Source: Legionella sp. PATHC035
GTDB taxonomy: Bacteria > Pseudomonadota > Gammaproteobacteria > Legionellales > Legionellaceae
Direction: 5' to 3'
NCBI RefSeq assembly: GCF_026191115.1
Contig: NZ_JAPHOT010000001.1
Span: forward strand, 1,142,501 to 1,206,500
Length of the DNA: 64,000 bases
How positions within the stretch are numbered: position 1 is the first letter of the stretch; each line of letters opens with the position of its first letter. Of this stretch, positions 18,570-30,498 are shown piece after piece. The notes beneath the pieces are model-generated. The model worked only from the letters and a program-made list of their open reading frames with translations, had not been told where the DNA came from and searched no databases. A program made the translations under genes and the position numbers.

Positions 18570-21500
18570 CTAACCATAAATACTGACTCTTCGTGCTTGA
18601 TTCAATTGATCGAAAGTACGTTTTGCTGGTGCAAAATTGGGATATTGAGTCACTAAACGCTGTAAAATCATACGCGATAAGATTTCATCCCCTTGATTCC
18701 ATTCATTTAATGCTTCCAGATACATAAAATCAGCAGCTTGATCTGCAGTAGCAGGGGCTCTATTCATCAGTACAGGCTCAATAAAACTGACACGAGCCTG
18801 AGTTTGTGCCTCCATTCTTTGCAAGAGTTTACGCGCCTGGAGGCTGCCATTATCACTGGCTTGCTGTAATAATTGCTTGCCTTTAGTAATGGAACGCTCA
18901 CCTGCAGTACCTTCGAGATAATAAGTACCTAATTGGTATTGTGCGTACGCATTTTGACGTGCAGCCAATTTTTCATAAAGACTTGCTGCGATTTTTGGGT
19001 TTTTTTCAACTCCTAACCCGTAATGATACATTCTTGCTAAAGCCAACATCGCTTTTTCGTTACCTTTATCTGCAGACTGTTGGTAATATTTGAGCGCGTT
19101 ATTGAAATCTAGTTTGGTAGAAACTCCCGTTTCAGACAATAATCCTAACTGGTAAAGTGCATTCGCATTCCCTAAATCGGCTGCTTTTTTATACCAAGCT
19201 AGAGCTTGTTGGGTATCACGAGCCTGTCCCAAACCATTAAAATAAATTGCCCCTAATTGATTCATTGCCTCATGAACTTGATGAGTTGCTGCTTCAACAA
19301 ATAAATCTTTGGCTTTCTGATAATTAACTGGAGTTCCTTTGCCATATAAATACATGAGCGCCAAATTGTATACCCCTAAAACATCACCTTTGGCAGCAGC
19401 TTGTTCATAATTTTTTAATGCCCGAACATAATTATCATTGACTGTTTCATCAATAAAACCTAAGGCAACAGAAGCCTCAGGCAGAGCTTTGGCTGCTTTC
19501 TCATACCATTGTTTCGCCAAGTTATAATCAGGCTCTCCACTCTCACCCAATTGATAAAACTGGCCTAATAAATACTGTGCCAGAGGATTTCCTTGTTCCG
19601 CAGAAGCAGTATACCAACGTTGGGCATCTGTCAGATTAGGTTCAGAACCTAAACCTTTTTCCAGCATAAAAGCCAATTTCAATTGGGCGTACTGATCACC
19701 TTTTTCAGCCAAACCGGTATAAATTTGTTTTGCTTCTTGCATTTTTTCCGGATCAGAGTTTTCTGCTAAATAATAATCAGCTAAAACGATTCCGGCATGA
19801 CTGTTTCCTAATTTATAAGAATTGATCAAATCAGGCAAAAAGTCTTGTCCGATTTGTTTGCGTAGTACGGACATATTAAAATCTGCGTAAGAGAATTTAT
19901 CATCAACAGATTGCTGTAATTTCGCTATCCCTTTATTCTTATCTTGAGGAAGTCCTTTTCCTTCAGCAGCATACGTTCCCAAGATAAAATCACTTACTGC
20001 ATTTTGACCCGATTGTTGATACCAATTAATTGCTTGGCCTGGATCGGCTTGTACACCAATACCCCGGTCATAAAGCAAGCCCAATAATAAGGCAGCACTT
20101 TCATCACCAGTAGCCGCTTGATCCTTAGCAACTCGAAAAGCTTGTGCTTGTCTTTGTTTATCCTGATCCATAGCGTTATAAAAGGCGAGTGGTAATAACG
20201 CTTGAGAAACTCCGCGATCTGCTGCACCTTGATACAATTGACGAATCATCGCTATTTTGTGCTTTCTGACATTCACACTTAAGCCACTATCATTTTGACG
20301 TGCCAAATTATCTGCCAACTCATATTCTGCAGGACCATAATTATTGGCGGCAGCCAGATACAGCATAGACATTGCTTGTTCTTGATTCGGTTGAATGAAT
20401 ACTGTACCGTCTGGGCCAGTGATGCCTTGTGAAAGAATTCGAGCCAATACATATTGAGATTTTTTATTGCCTTTAAACGCAGCATCCGTTAAATCATTTA
20501 ATGCCAGCTGATAACCTTGTTTATCCTTGGCATGCTGTAAATATAAAAGCCCTAAATTGTATTCGGCCCCTAAATGTTGCTGTTGGGCTGCATTTTGATA
20601 AAAAATAATAGCTGACGCATCACTTTGCGCCACACCAATACCATATTGAAACATTTGCCCTATTTGAAATTGCGATTGGGCATCACCTAAGATCGCCCTA
20701 AAATATAAATGATTAAATACCGACATATAATTAAGCTGTGCTTGCCAGCCTTGAGTCCATAAATCCATGATACTGGCTTGTGAATAATCATCATAATCAT
20801 AATAATTGGCATCGATATAAGGTGCAGGAAGATTTAATTGTGCAAATATTGGAGTATTTGTTCTTTCTAAAGCAGATAACTGTTGATCCAAAGGATAAAG
20901 TGGGTATGTCCATTGATTCGCCTGGAAGCCAGGAGTTTTATTCAAGATCGCATCATAGTAACTGGTTATAGGAACATCGTTAGGTTGGACTAATTCAAAT
21001 TGGGGTTTAAAAACAGACTGACGCATTATCTTTTTCAATCGGGGTGCCTGGTTATAAGCGAAATCACCTAATACCGTAGGATTATGCCAAGCACTTAGTA
21101 TGCCCTTCATTTGAAAATCAGTTTGCTCCAATTTATCTGTTGTACCATTACTTAACCACAGTGCTGCTTGCGCCAAAGCAGCCTCTTGATTTTTTGCACT
21201 GTCATCTTGATTCGCCTGATTTAGCCATTGCTTGGCCAAATTCGGATCAGCATCCACGCCTATTCCCTTTTGGTACATTTCAGCTAACTCACGTTTGCCC
21301 TGTGGCAAACCATCTTGAGCCGCTTTTAAGGTCCACATGAAGGCAGTTTTGGGATCATAAATGGGGCTTTTGGGCTCCAAATAATTATGAGCTAGATCTA
21401 AATACGCCTCATCATTCTGTTGTTTCGTTGCCTGACCAAACCATTTCAAGGCTTGTTCTTTTTGGTTTTGGTGCAAAGCCAATTCACCCAAAGCAACCAT

Positions 21501-22175
21501 TGCGGGTGCAAAACCTTGAGTTGCTGCTTGGGTTAATAATTCTTCACCTTTCTTTTCGTCCTTATCAACCAATTTCCCTTCAAGATATAACTCCCCTAAT
21601 CGAGTTATCGCTTGAGGATTACCATTGGCCACCGCCTTATTTAACCAGATAAGACCTAATTTTTTATTTGATGCATTACGACTGTCAATAAAATTCTTGG
21701 CTAAAGTAAATTGGGCAAGGGAATTACCATTTTTTGCCGCACTGATGTAATAGCGAGTTGCCGCATCCTCATTGCGTTTCACTCCAACTCCATATCTGTA
21801 TGCCGCCGCCGTAAACATTTGGGCATCTACATCACCATCATCCGCCGCCTTTTTAAACCATGTAAAAGCTTGTTGTGGATCCTTTTCATGCAATAAAGTG
21901 TATCTGGCCATAAGTTGGATAGCAGGAAGATAGCCTTTTTGTGCCGATTGGGTAAAATAGCGTATGGCCAACTGACTATTTTTAAGTTGACCATATCCAT
22001 AAAGATAAATCCGTCCCAAGTAGTAATCAGCAACTGCATTTTTCCCTGATTGATTCATTAAAGGCTCTATCGCTTTATTATAGTTCCCTAATCGATAGGC
22101 ACTAAAATCATCAGCAAAAGCATGTTGGCTGGCTGATGCAACGAATAAACATACCCAAGGTACTAGCGATTTCAT
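18570..22175 (-). CDS. enhC: EnhC, Sel1-repeat periplasmic protein
   Basis: A 1201-residue exported protein made almost wholly of Sel1-like repeats (about 36 residues each; for example GDVDAQMFTAAAYRYGVGV, GNANALYQLGLLSETGVS). The signal peptide is MKSLVPWVCLFVASASQHAFA; the ATG at 22175 is chosen over one seven codons upstream because the signal peptide begins there. In L. pneumophila EnhC promotes intracellular growth, binding a soluble lytic transglycosylase and limiting release of murein fragments sensed by the host. Size, repeats and the adjacent enhB and enhA make the assignment firm. Confidence 0.94.
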   Translation of the reverse strand: MKSLVPWVCLFVASASQHAFADDFSAYRLGNYNKAIEPLMNQSGKNAVADYYLGRIYLYGYGQLKNSQLAIRYFTQSAQKGYLPAIQLMARYTLLHEKDPQQAFTWFKKAADDGDVDAQMFTAAAYRYGVGVKRNEDAATRYYISAAKNGNSLAQFTLAKNFIDSRNASNKKLGLIWLNKAVANGNPQAITRLGELYLEGKLVDKDEKKGEELLTQAATQGFAPAMVALGELALHQNQKEQALKWFGQATKQQNDEAYLDLAHNYLEPKSPIYDPKTAFMWTLKAAQDGLPQGKRELAEMYQKGIGVDADPNLAKQWLNQANQDDSAKNQEAALAQAALWLSNGTTDKLEQTDFQMKGILSAWHNPTVLGDFAYNQAPRLKKIMRQSVFKPQFELVQPNDVPITSYYDAILNKTPGFQANQWTYPLYPLDQQLSALERTNTPIFAQLNLPAPYIDANYYDYDDYSQASIMDLWTQGWQAQLNYMSVFNHLYFRAILGDAQSQFQIGQMFQYGIGVAQSDASAIIFYQNAAQQQHLGAEYNLGLLYLQHAKDKQGYQLALNDLTDAAFKGNKKSQYVLARILSQGITGPDGTVFIQPNQEQAMSMLYLAAANNYGPAEYELADNLARQNDSGLSVNVRKHKIAMIRQLYQGAADRGVSQALLPLAFYNAMDQDKQRQAQAFRVAKDQAATGDESAALLLGLLYDRGIGVQADPGQAINWYQQSGQNAVSDFILGTYAAEGKGLPQDKNKGIAKLQQSVDDKFSYADFNMSVLRKQIGQDFLPDLINSYKLGNSHAGIVLADYYLAENSDPEKMQEAKQIYTGLAEKGDQYAQLKLAFMLEKGLGSEPNLTDAQRWYTASAEQGNPLAQYLLGQFYQLGESGEPDYNLAKQWYEKAAKALPEASVALGFIDETVNDNYVRALKNYEQAAAKGDVLGVYNLALMYLYGKGTPVNYQKAKDLFVEAATHQVHEAMNQLGAIYFNGLGQARDTQQALAWYKKAADLGNANALYQLGLLSETGVSTKLDFNNALKYYQQSADKGNEKAMLALARMYHYGLGVEKNPKIAASLYEKLAARQNAYAQYQLGTYYLEGTAGERSITKGKQLLQQASDNGSLQARKLLQRMEAQTQARVSFIEPVLMNRAPATADQAADFMYLEALNEWNQGDEILSRMILQRLVTQYPNFAPAKRTFDQLNQARRVSIYG

Positions 22176-22235
22176 GAAGATTCTCCCTCTTTGCACAGCA
22201 ATTTCACCTGAATTTTTATCATTATGTGTTCAGAT

Positions 22236-22811
22236 TTATACCCCAGGTATTATGCCGTAATGCACTACCTCATTAACGGCACCATTTCTTGTAGTGCCAT
22301 CGACTATCCAAAAATTGCCTTTATTATTTAAACCAAATTTTACATTGACGTACTCACAGACCTTTATCGTATCAGCACAATCAATAATTTTTCCATAGGA
22401 AGTTTTACCATCACCCAATGTACAAATAAATTTGACTAAGGGCTCCCCTGTGGCTAATGCCGCCCATTGACGGCCACCTATTGTATGATTGTATCGGGTA
22501 GTATACTGACTGTCTTCATCTCGCATTTGATACAAACTCACCGTTTGTGGTAATTGATTGAAGAAGAAATACAAGGATTGTAACGCCCCCTCTTTTCCAG
22601 GGTAAAGAGACAATACTTTTAAACTTTCCTTATACCCCACGGGCCTGCATCCTATCGGAAATCGAGCCTCTTCTTTTTCTGCTTTAGCTTGCGCCTCTTT
22701 AGGATCCATTTTTTTAGATTGGGCTGCGTCAAGGTGTGTCGACATTGACCCTAAGAAAAACATTAATGAAATCGAAGTGATTTTTTTAATTGTATTCATC
22801 ATTTTTCTCAC
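22236..22811 (-). CDS. enhB: EnhB, exported protein of the enh locus
   Basis: A 191-residue exported protein. The signal peptide (ITSISLMFFLGSMSTHLDAA) is followed by a lysine/glutamate-rich linker and a cysteine-bearing globular domain (four cysteines, probably two disulfides in the periplasm). There is no known catalytic motif. It overlaps enhA by four bases and precedes enhC by 60 bases, the enhA-B-C order of L. pneumophila. The assignment rests mainly on position and size. Confidence 0.85.
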   Translation of the reverse strand: MRKMMNTIKKITSISLMFFLGSMSTHLDAAQSKKMDPKEAQAKAEKEEARFPIGCRPVGYKESLKVLSLYPGKEGALQSLYFFFNQLPQTVSLYQMRDEDSQYTTRYNHTIGGRQWAALATGEPLVKFICTLGDGKTSYGKIIDCADTIKVCEYVNVKFGLNNKGNFWIVDGTTRNGAVNEVVHYGIIPGV

Positions 22812-23521
22812 TCACTGTCATTGATTGGACGAACAATAACTGTTGTACCCCTAAAATTATTTCGTTCACTGGATAACTCAACAAAGTTCTCATTTAACCA
22901 TTTGGCATCCTGAGTAAACATGCGTACACAACCATGACTTGCTCTTACTCCAGGTATGTCTGGAGAACCATGTAATGCAAAGCCTTTATGGAAAAACATA
23001 CAGAAAGGCATCTTCGCGCCACCTTTACCTATGGGAAACACATCGGAGACACATTTTTCATTTTCCTTACTAAATACGCGATAGATCCCAGTTAAAGTGC
23101 GGCAAGAACGATTAGCATCCGGACACCTGTCTCTTCCTGATGAAATTGGCCCCCATATCACCAAATTCCCTTCAGCATCATAGGCTGCGTAAGCCAATTT
23201 GTCCTGATCAACAATTATTTGCTTTTGATGTTCGTTTGGAATTTTTAGCGGAAAAGGAGACACGTCAAAAACAGTGAGGTAAGCCAGATTTTTTGGAACC
23301 GCAATAATTTTGCCCGTCCATAAAGGATTATAAGTACGATTGATTCTTTGGACGATATCGCGTTGTTTTTCATCTGGAAATAAGGTTTCCCAACTTTGTC
23401 CAGCCTCAACCTTAACGCAATCATACTGTGGGTAACCGCATAATCCAGTGCCATAAAAGTTAGCCGCATTCGCAACAGCAACCGTAAACATCAACAATGC
23501 AGTTGAAAGTAATTTATACAT
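22808..23521 (-). CDS. enhA: EnhA, L,D-transpeptidase (YkuD family)
   Basis: A periplasmic enzyme of 237 residues predicted to form or exchange 3-3 peptidoglycan cross-links or attach proteins to murein. The signal peptide ends near residue 20 (AVANAANF). A LysM-like region (VEAGQSWETLFP ... KIIAVPKNL) precedes the YkuD domain. The active site is complete: H184 (LHGSPD), S195-H196-G197-C198-V199-R200. It is first gene of enhA-enhB-enhC and overlaps enhB. Confidence 0.93.
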   Translation of the reverse strand: MYKLLSTALLMFTVAVANAANFYGTGLCGYPQYDCVKVEAGQSWETLFPDEKQRDIVQRINRTYNPLWTGKIIAVPKNLAYLTVFDVSPFPLKIPNEHQKQIIVDQDKLAYAAYDAEGNLVIWGPISSGRDRCPDANRSCRTLTGIYRVFSKENEKCVSDVFPIGKGGAKMPFCMFFHKGFALHGSPDIPGVRASHGCVRMFTQDAKWLNENFVELSSERNNFRGTTVIVRPINDSE

Positions 23522-23719
23522 ATGCCCCCCCTCTCACCTTACTTTTATTTTTTTACATGCAAGATTTGTGCTTAAATATCAATTTATTCTAATTATTATT
23601 CGAGCATATCTAATTTTAGTTTAGTACGAATATTAGGATTTTTGCTAGGGTTATAAATAATATTCTGATCTATTGCTGATAGCCTAGGTGTCAGGCACCC
23701 AGAATGACGGGGCTCCTGA

Positions 23720-25576
23720 TTAAACTTTTTCTCCATGAAAAAAAAGAAAAATACGTTTAGCCAAGTGTTCACTAATCCCTGATACTTTGGCAATTTCGTC
23801 TATGGGTGCCTTAGCAAGCTCTCGTATCCCACCAAAACGATGAAGCAATGCTTGTCTGCGTTTTGCCCCAACGCCTTCAATATCTTCAAGCGTTGAATCC
23901 AGTCTCTTTTTTTGTCTTTTTTTACGATGAGCCGTTATAGCAAATCGATGCGCTTCATCACGGATATGTTGAAGCAGATGTAAGGCCTTGGAATCATCGG
24001 GTAGGGTCAATTCGCGTGCCTCATGGACTAAAATCAACTTTTCCCATCCAGCCTTTCGTGAAGGTCCTTTAGCAACACCCAGTAAGATCACTGTCGAGAT
24101 ACCTAAAGAAAGTAATACTTTCTCAGCAACAGCGACTTGCCCCCTTCCGCCATCAATAACTAATACATCCGGCAATGATTGAATTTCTACTAACCGTTTA
24201 AAGCGACGAGTAATGGCCTGTTCCATTGCAGCATAGTCATCTCCAGGAGTAATTCCTTCAATATTAAATCGTCGATATTCGCCAGGACTAGGGCCTTCAT
24301 GATCAAACACAACGCATGATGCCACAGTTGCTTCACCCTGGGTATGGCTGATATCAAAACATTCCATGCGTTCAATAGGCTTTTTCAATCCTAAAAATTG
24401 TTCTAATTCATGAAAACGAGATTTCATTGTAGAATGTTTTGTCACGTAATCAGCTACCGAAACACGTAAATTATTCAGTGCAAAATCCATCCAGCGGGAT
24501 TTTATACCGCGAGGATTTATTTGAATTTTACACTGCTTACCTCGTTGTTGTGATAAGGCTTCTTCCAATGATAGGTGATCCACTAAATCATGGTTCGTAA
24601 TAATTAACGCAGGGATTTTCTCCGGACTATCTAAATAATAGAAACCTACAAAAGCATCAAAAGTTTGTTGCCATAAATCATCCATACTGGGTTCATCATC
24701 TAAGCCTTTTTGGGGCACCGAGGGGAAGTAACACTGACTTGCCAATACTTGGCCTTCACGAATCGTCGCGCACTGAACACAAGCAAAACCGGGACTTACC
24801 TCAATGGCAATAGCATCTGCATCGCCTCGTAACTGTAACACGCCCTGTTGTTCTTGGACTAAACGTAAACTTTTAATCTGATCCCTTAAAATTGCTGCTT
24901 CTTCAAAATTTAATTCAGTTACTGCTTTGTCCATCCGCTTAGCAAGTTCATCAAGAATTAATTGGGACTTACCTTGTAAAAATCGCATGGCATCTTGTAC
25001 TGATCGCTTGTAATTTTCTGGCGTTATATAATTGACACATGGAGCGGTGCATCGTTTGATTTGATATTGCAAACACGGCCTTGAGCGTGCATTAAAATAA
25101 CTGTCACGACAATTGCGGATTTTAAACACTTTTTGAATGGTTACTATCGTCTCCTTCACCGCGCCACTACTGGGATAAGGACCAAAGAAATCTCCTGAAA
25201 GAGGCTTTTTCTTTGAACGATAACTTTCAATGCGTGGAAAATCAGGATGATTGGAAAGATGGATGTATGGGTAGGATTTATCATCGCGTAACAAAACATT
25301 GTATTTTGGTTTCAATGTCTTAATCAGATTACTTTCCAATAATAAAGCTTCTGTTTCACTGCGCGTGACCGAAATTTCTATACTGGCGATTTGACTCACC
25401 AAAGAACGTGTTTTAATGCCTGTATTTTGTTTATTAAAATAGCTTGTAACCCGTTTTTTTAAATTGGATGCTTTACCCACGTAAAGAAGATTCCCTGCTG
25501 CATCCAACATACGATAAACGCCGGGTTCATTAGGTAACTTGGTGAGAAACAACGCTAATTCAGTAGAAATATTCAT
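23720..25576 (-). CDS. uvrC: Excinuclease ABC subunit C
   Basis: Makes both incisions during nucleotide excision repair. The 618-residue protein has the N-terminal GIY-YIG nuclease ([20 protein letters not shown]), a cysteine-bearing linker ([13 protein letters not shown]), a UVR domain near 200-235, the RNase H-like endonuclease domain ([31 protein letters not shown]) and C-terminal helix-hairpin-helix motifs ([13 protein letters not shown]). It sits downstream of the GacA/UvrY-type regulator, as in many gammaproteobacteria. Confidence 0.97.
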   Translation of the reverse strand: MNISTELALFLTKLPNEPGVYRMLDAAGNLLYVGKASNLKKRVTSYFNKQNTGIKTRSLVSQIASIEISVTRSETEALLLESNLIKTLKPKYNVLLRDDKSYPYIHLSNHPDFPRIESYRSKKKPLSGDFFGPYPSSGAVKETIVTIQKVFKIRNCRDSYFNARSRPCLQYQIKRCTAPCVNYITPENYKRSVQDAMRFLQGKSQLILDELAKRMDKAVTELNFEEAAILRDQIKSLRLVQEQQGVLQLRGDADAIAIEVSPGFACVQCATIREGQVLASQCYFPSVPQKGLDDEPSMDDLWQQTFDAFVGFYYLDSPEKIPALIITNHDLVDHLSLEEALSQQRGKQCKIQINPRGIKSRWMDFALNNLRVSVADYVTKHSTMKSRFHELEQFLGLKKPIERMECFDISHTQGEATVASCVVFDHEGPSPGEYRRFNIEGITPGDDYAAMEQAITRRFKRLVEIQSLPDVLVIDGGRGQVAVAEKVLLSLGISTVILLGVAKGPSRKAGWEKLILVHEARELTLPDDSKALHLLQHIRDEAHRFAITAHRKKRQKKRLDSTLEDIEGVGAKRRQALLHRFGGIRELAKAPIDEIAKVSGISEHLAKRIFLFFHGEKV

Positions 25577-25621
25577 TTAATAATCATAGCAGTAATTAAT
25601 TGTGCTCTGGAGTGCAACTGT

Positions 25622-25708
25622 GTAACCCTGAATAGCGCAGCATAATCCGATATGGGTAATCTCTATTGATACAGAAATCCCGAACTATGCAGCGCTAATC
25701 CGGGCTAC
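25622..25708. repeat. Two degenerate REP-like palindromes between letA and uvrC
   Basis: Two diverged copies of a GTAGCCCGGATTA-type palindrome: 25622-25660 (core TAGCGCAGCATAATCC) and 25677-25708 (core CTATGCAGCGCTAATCC, ending GGGCTAC). The cores are inverted relative to each other with one mismatch over 12 bases, so the pair can form a long hairpin. Related copies occur near 4143-4218, 31205-31240 and 34281-34309. Confidence 0.5.
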
Positions 25709-25715
25709 AAAGCTC

Positions 25716-26375
25716 TTAATCTTCTGATGCCAGATCGATAGGATTTTCTATAATTCCATGCTTTAGAGCCAAATAAGTAAGCTCTACATCGTTTTTAATA
25801 CCTAATTTTTCAAAGGTACGGTAACGATACCCATTAATCGTTTTAGTACTAAGGAATAGTCGGTCACTTATTTCCTGAACATTCATACCACTCGTAATCA
25901 TTAACATGACTTGCATTTCGCGTTCAGATAACACATCGAAAGGTGAGCCTTGTACTTCTTCCAAACTATTGATCGCCATTTTTTGAGCAATCTCAGCACT
26001 TAAATATCTCTCGCCTTTAGCAACTTTACGTATCGCAGCCGCCATTTCTTCAGCGCCTGACTCCTTCGTCAGATAGCCCATGGCACCCAATTGTAAAACT
26101 CGAGTAGGCAACACATCAGAACACATTGCAGTTACAGCAATAACCTTAACGTGGGGATTTGATTTTTTTAGACGACGTGTTACTTCCCAGCCATCAATTC
26201 CAGGCATTTTCATATCTAAAAGGACAACATCGGGGGAATGTTTTTTGACTAATGCCAAAGCTTGCTCACCACTTTCTGCATCAGCAACTACTTCTACATC
26301 CGACATATCTTCGAGTAATCGTCGAATCCCCATTCGAACCAATGCATGGTCATCAACAATTAGTACTTTAATCAA
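25716..26375 (-). CDS. letA: LetA (GacA/UvrY-type) response regulator
   Basis: NarL/FixJ-class regulator of 219 residues. The receiver has the acidic pocket D8-D9 and phospho-acceptor D54 (VVLLDMKMPGIDGW); the LuxR-type helix-turn-helix lies at about 150-205 (LSEREMQVMLMITSGMNVQE, STKTINGYRYRTFEKLGI). In Legionella LetA/LetS drives the switch to the transmissive phase through RsmY/RsmZ small RNAs that titrate CsrA. The uvrC neighbour and the sequence identify it as the GacA/UvrY orthologue. The cognate sensor is not in this window. Confidence 0.93.
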   Translation of the reverse strand: MIKVLIVDDHALVRMGIRRLLEDMSDVEVVADAESGEQALALVKKHSPDVVLLDMKMPGIDGWEVTRRLKKSNPHVKVIAVTAMCSDVLPTRVLQLGAMGYLTKESGAEEMAAAIRKVAKGERYLSAEIAQKMAINSLEEVQGSPFDVLSEREMQVMLMITSGMNVQEISDRLFLSTKTINGYRYRTFEKLGIKNDVELTYLALKHGIIENPIDLASED

Positions 26376-26462
26376 ATAATGCTCCTTGACTTAAGACAGC
26401 CAATGAACAAACAGGTTGCTCGATGTTAACAAGACTGGCTGCTCATTACAATATGTATACCT

Positions 26463-27281
26463 TTAACACGCTCGAATATGAATATTAGGATTATTTGGAT
26501 CTACCTTAAAAAGCGGCGGAAACTCCCCTAATTCGCGGGTTCGAGCCATAAGTTTACCTAAATCTGATAAAACAAAATCGTATAAAACCTGGTAGTCATT
26601 AATTACAAAATAAACAGGTTGTAACATGTCAATACGATAGGGCATGCGAAATGCAGCTATTGGATCAAACATGACTCTCAGCGGAATATCGCTTTCCACG
26701 CTGTATACTGTTTCACTAATCGAGGACAGTATCCCACCTCCATATGCTCTCAGACCTTTTATGCTGTTAATTAAGCCAAACTCAACAGTAAACCAAAACA
26801 TACGTTGCAATAACGGCCAATCGGACTCAGGAAAAGTTAATACTTTCTGAGCGTAATCATAAACAAACTCGGCATAAACTTTGTCCGTCAGCATAGGACA
26901 ATGACCAAAAATTTCATGGAAAATATCAGGCTCTTTGACATAATCCAATTCTTCTTCATTACGAATAAATGTAGCTACGGGGAAATGTTTTGTTGCCAAT
27001 AACTCAAAAAATTCGCGAGCAGAAATTAACGCGGCAACTGCAGACACTTGCCAACCCGTTTCTGCTTTAAGTTTTTGATTTAGATCTGGAATTTGTGGAA
27101 TTGCCTCAGATTGAATGCCTAACGTGTTTAAACCAGCTAGAAATTCATCACAAGCTCTTCCTGGCAATAATTTTATTTGTCTTTCAAATAAAATATTCCA
27201 AATAGCATGTTCTTCTTTAGAATAATTAACAAACCCTTGAGCGTCAGGTACATGCGCTACATAACGGCTTGAAAATTCCAT
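26463..27281 (-). CDS. phhA: Phenylalanine 4-hydroxylase
   Basis: Pterin-dependent, iron-containing enzyme converting phenylalanine to tyrosine in the cytosol. The facial triad is visible: H122 and H127 in FHEIFGHCPML, and E167 in FTVEFGL. Length 272 matches bacterial single-domain forms. In Legionella PhhA supports tyrosine supply and pyomelanin formation through homogentisate. It is downstream of no other gene on its strand and divergent from cinA, so it probably has its own promoter. Confidence 0.96.
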   Translation of the reverse strand: MEFSSRYVAHVPDAQGFVNYSKEEHAIWNILFERQIKLLPGRACDEFLAGLNTLGIQSEAIPQIPDLNQKLKAETGWQVSAVAALISAREFFELLATKHFPVATFIRNEEELDYVKEPDIFHEIFGHCPMLTDKVYAEFVYDYAQKVLTFPESDWPLLQRMFWFTVEFGLINSIKGLRAYGGGILSSISETVYSVESDIPLRVMFDPIAAFRMPYRIDMLQPVYFVINDYQVLYDFVLSDLGKLMARTRELGEFPPLFKVDPNNPNIHIRAC

Positions 27282-27456
27282 AATTTCTCCTCACATACAA
27301 AAACCGTAAAAATTAGGTAGTTCGATGGATAGCTATCTTAAAAAGAACCACCTTTTTTAGTTATTAGGCAATTTGCAGATAAATGTCAACAACTATTACA
27401 GTTTTTTCAAATTATGCTATAAAATCATATTCATAGTGAATACTCGGAAACAGGTA

Positions 27457-29625
<2,169 letters not shown>

Positions 29626-29698
29626 TCATGATCCGAAACACATCATAAAAAGCCAAGTCCACTCTGCGCAGAATCCTGGCTGTAGTCATGTAACTTAA

Positions 29699-29977
29699 CT
29701 AGTTTGCAGCTTCTTCTTTTTGTTCTGCAATGATAGTTACATACTTACGATTTTTTTCACCTTTAACAACAAATTGTACCAAACCTTCAACCAAGGCAAA
29801 CAAGGTGTGATCACGACCACAACCAACACCAGGTCCTGGATGAAAACGTGTGCCACGTTGTCTTACAATTATTTCACCCGCGTTAACAAATTGACCGCCA
29901 TAACGCTTCACACCAAGGTACTTGGGATTCGAGTCGCGGCCGTTACGAGTACTACCACCTGCTTTCTTATGAGCCAT
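29699..29977 (-). CDS. rpmA: 50S ribosomal protein L27
   Basis: Ribosomal protein whose N-terminus reaches the peptidyl-transferase centre. The 92-residue protein starts [20 protein letters not shown], the canonical L27 sequence without the cleavable Firmicutes leader, and contains [15 protein letters not shown]. It follows rplU by 12 bases in one operon. The C-terminus is Ala/Glu-rich. Confidence 0.98.
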   Translation of the reverse strand: MAHKKAGGSTRNGRDSNPKYLGVKRYGGQFVNAGEIIVRQRGTRFHPGPGVGCGRDHTLFALVEGLVQFVVKGEKNRKYVTIIAEQKEEAAN

Positions 29978-29989
29978 TGCTATCCTCTC

Positions 29990-30301
29990 TTACTTGCTTA
30001 TCGCAGTAATTTTAACTTGCGAATAATATTGTCTGTGCCCCATTTGTTTCATGTGGTGCTTACGACGACGAAACTTGATAATTTTGACTTTCTTGTGACG
30101 GCCATGATCAAGCACTTCAGCTTTCACAGTTGCCTTGGCAACTAATGGAGTACCACAGACGATTTTATCGCCATCAGCCAACATGAGTACCTCTTTAAAT
30201 TGTATTTCATTGCCAACATCTTCAGGCAGTAATTCAATTTTCAACACATCACCTTCCTTCACGGTGTATTGCTTACCGCCAGTTTTGATTACCGCATACA
30301 T
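29990..30301 (-). CDS. rplU: 50S ribosomal protein L21
   Basis: Ribosomal protein L21, 103 residues, first gene of rplU-rpmA. The start MYAVIKTGGKQYTVKEGDVL at 30301 is the family start; upstream frame extension is untranslated leader. The C-terminal half has the RNA-binding KVKIIKFRRRKHHMKQMGHR. A promoter with 17-base spacing lies about 55-80 bases upstream. Confidence 0.97.
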   Translation of the reverse strand: MYAVIKTGGKQYTVKEGDVLKIELLPEDVGNEIQFKEVLMLADGDKIVCGTPLVAKATVKAEVLDHGRHKKVKIIKFRRRKHHMKQMGHRQYYSQVKITAISK

Positions 30302-30353
30302 AATTTTTCTCCAACTCGCCTGATTGGCTATCACAAATTCAATAAAGTCGCAT

Positions 30354-30382
30354 ATTCTATGAAATTATGCCTATGACTTCAA
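30354..30382 (-). promoter_or_regulatory. Probable sigma-70 promoter of rplU-rpmA
   Basis: On the minus strand TTGAAG (plus 30377-30382) and TAGAAT (plus 30354-30359) are separated by exactly 17 bases. The -10 matches consensus at five of six positions and the -35 at four. It predicts a leader of about 45 bases before the L21 ATG. Confidence 0.6.
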
Positions 30383-30406
30383 GTTCATTTTAAAATATTG
30401 TATACT
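30378..30406 (+). promoter_or_regulatory. Possible promoter of rplY
   Basis: TATACT at 30401-30406 is a good -10. The hexamer 17 bases upstream, TTCAAG at 30378-30383, is a weak -35 and overlaps the -35 of the divergent rplU promoter. The assignment is tentative. Downstream the leader has an inverted repeat CCGGATT (30419-30425) / AATCCGG (30437-30443). Confidence 0.4.
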
Positions 30407-30498
30407 TCGCCACCCTTTCCGGATTTTTTAAATGATAATCCGGTGTTTAATCTGGTCGCGGATTAGATAGGGTACACTTATAAACTTTGGAGTATACA

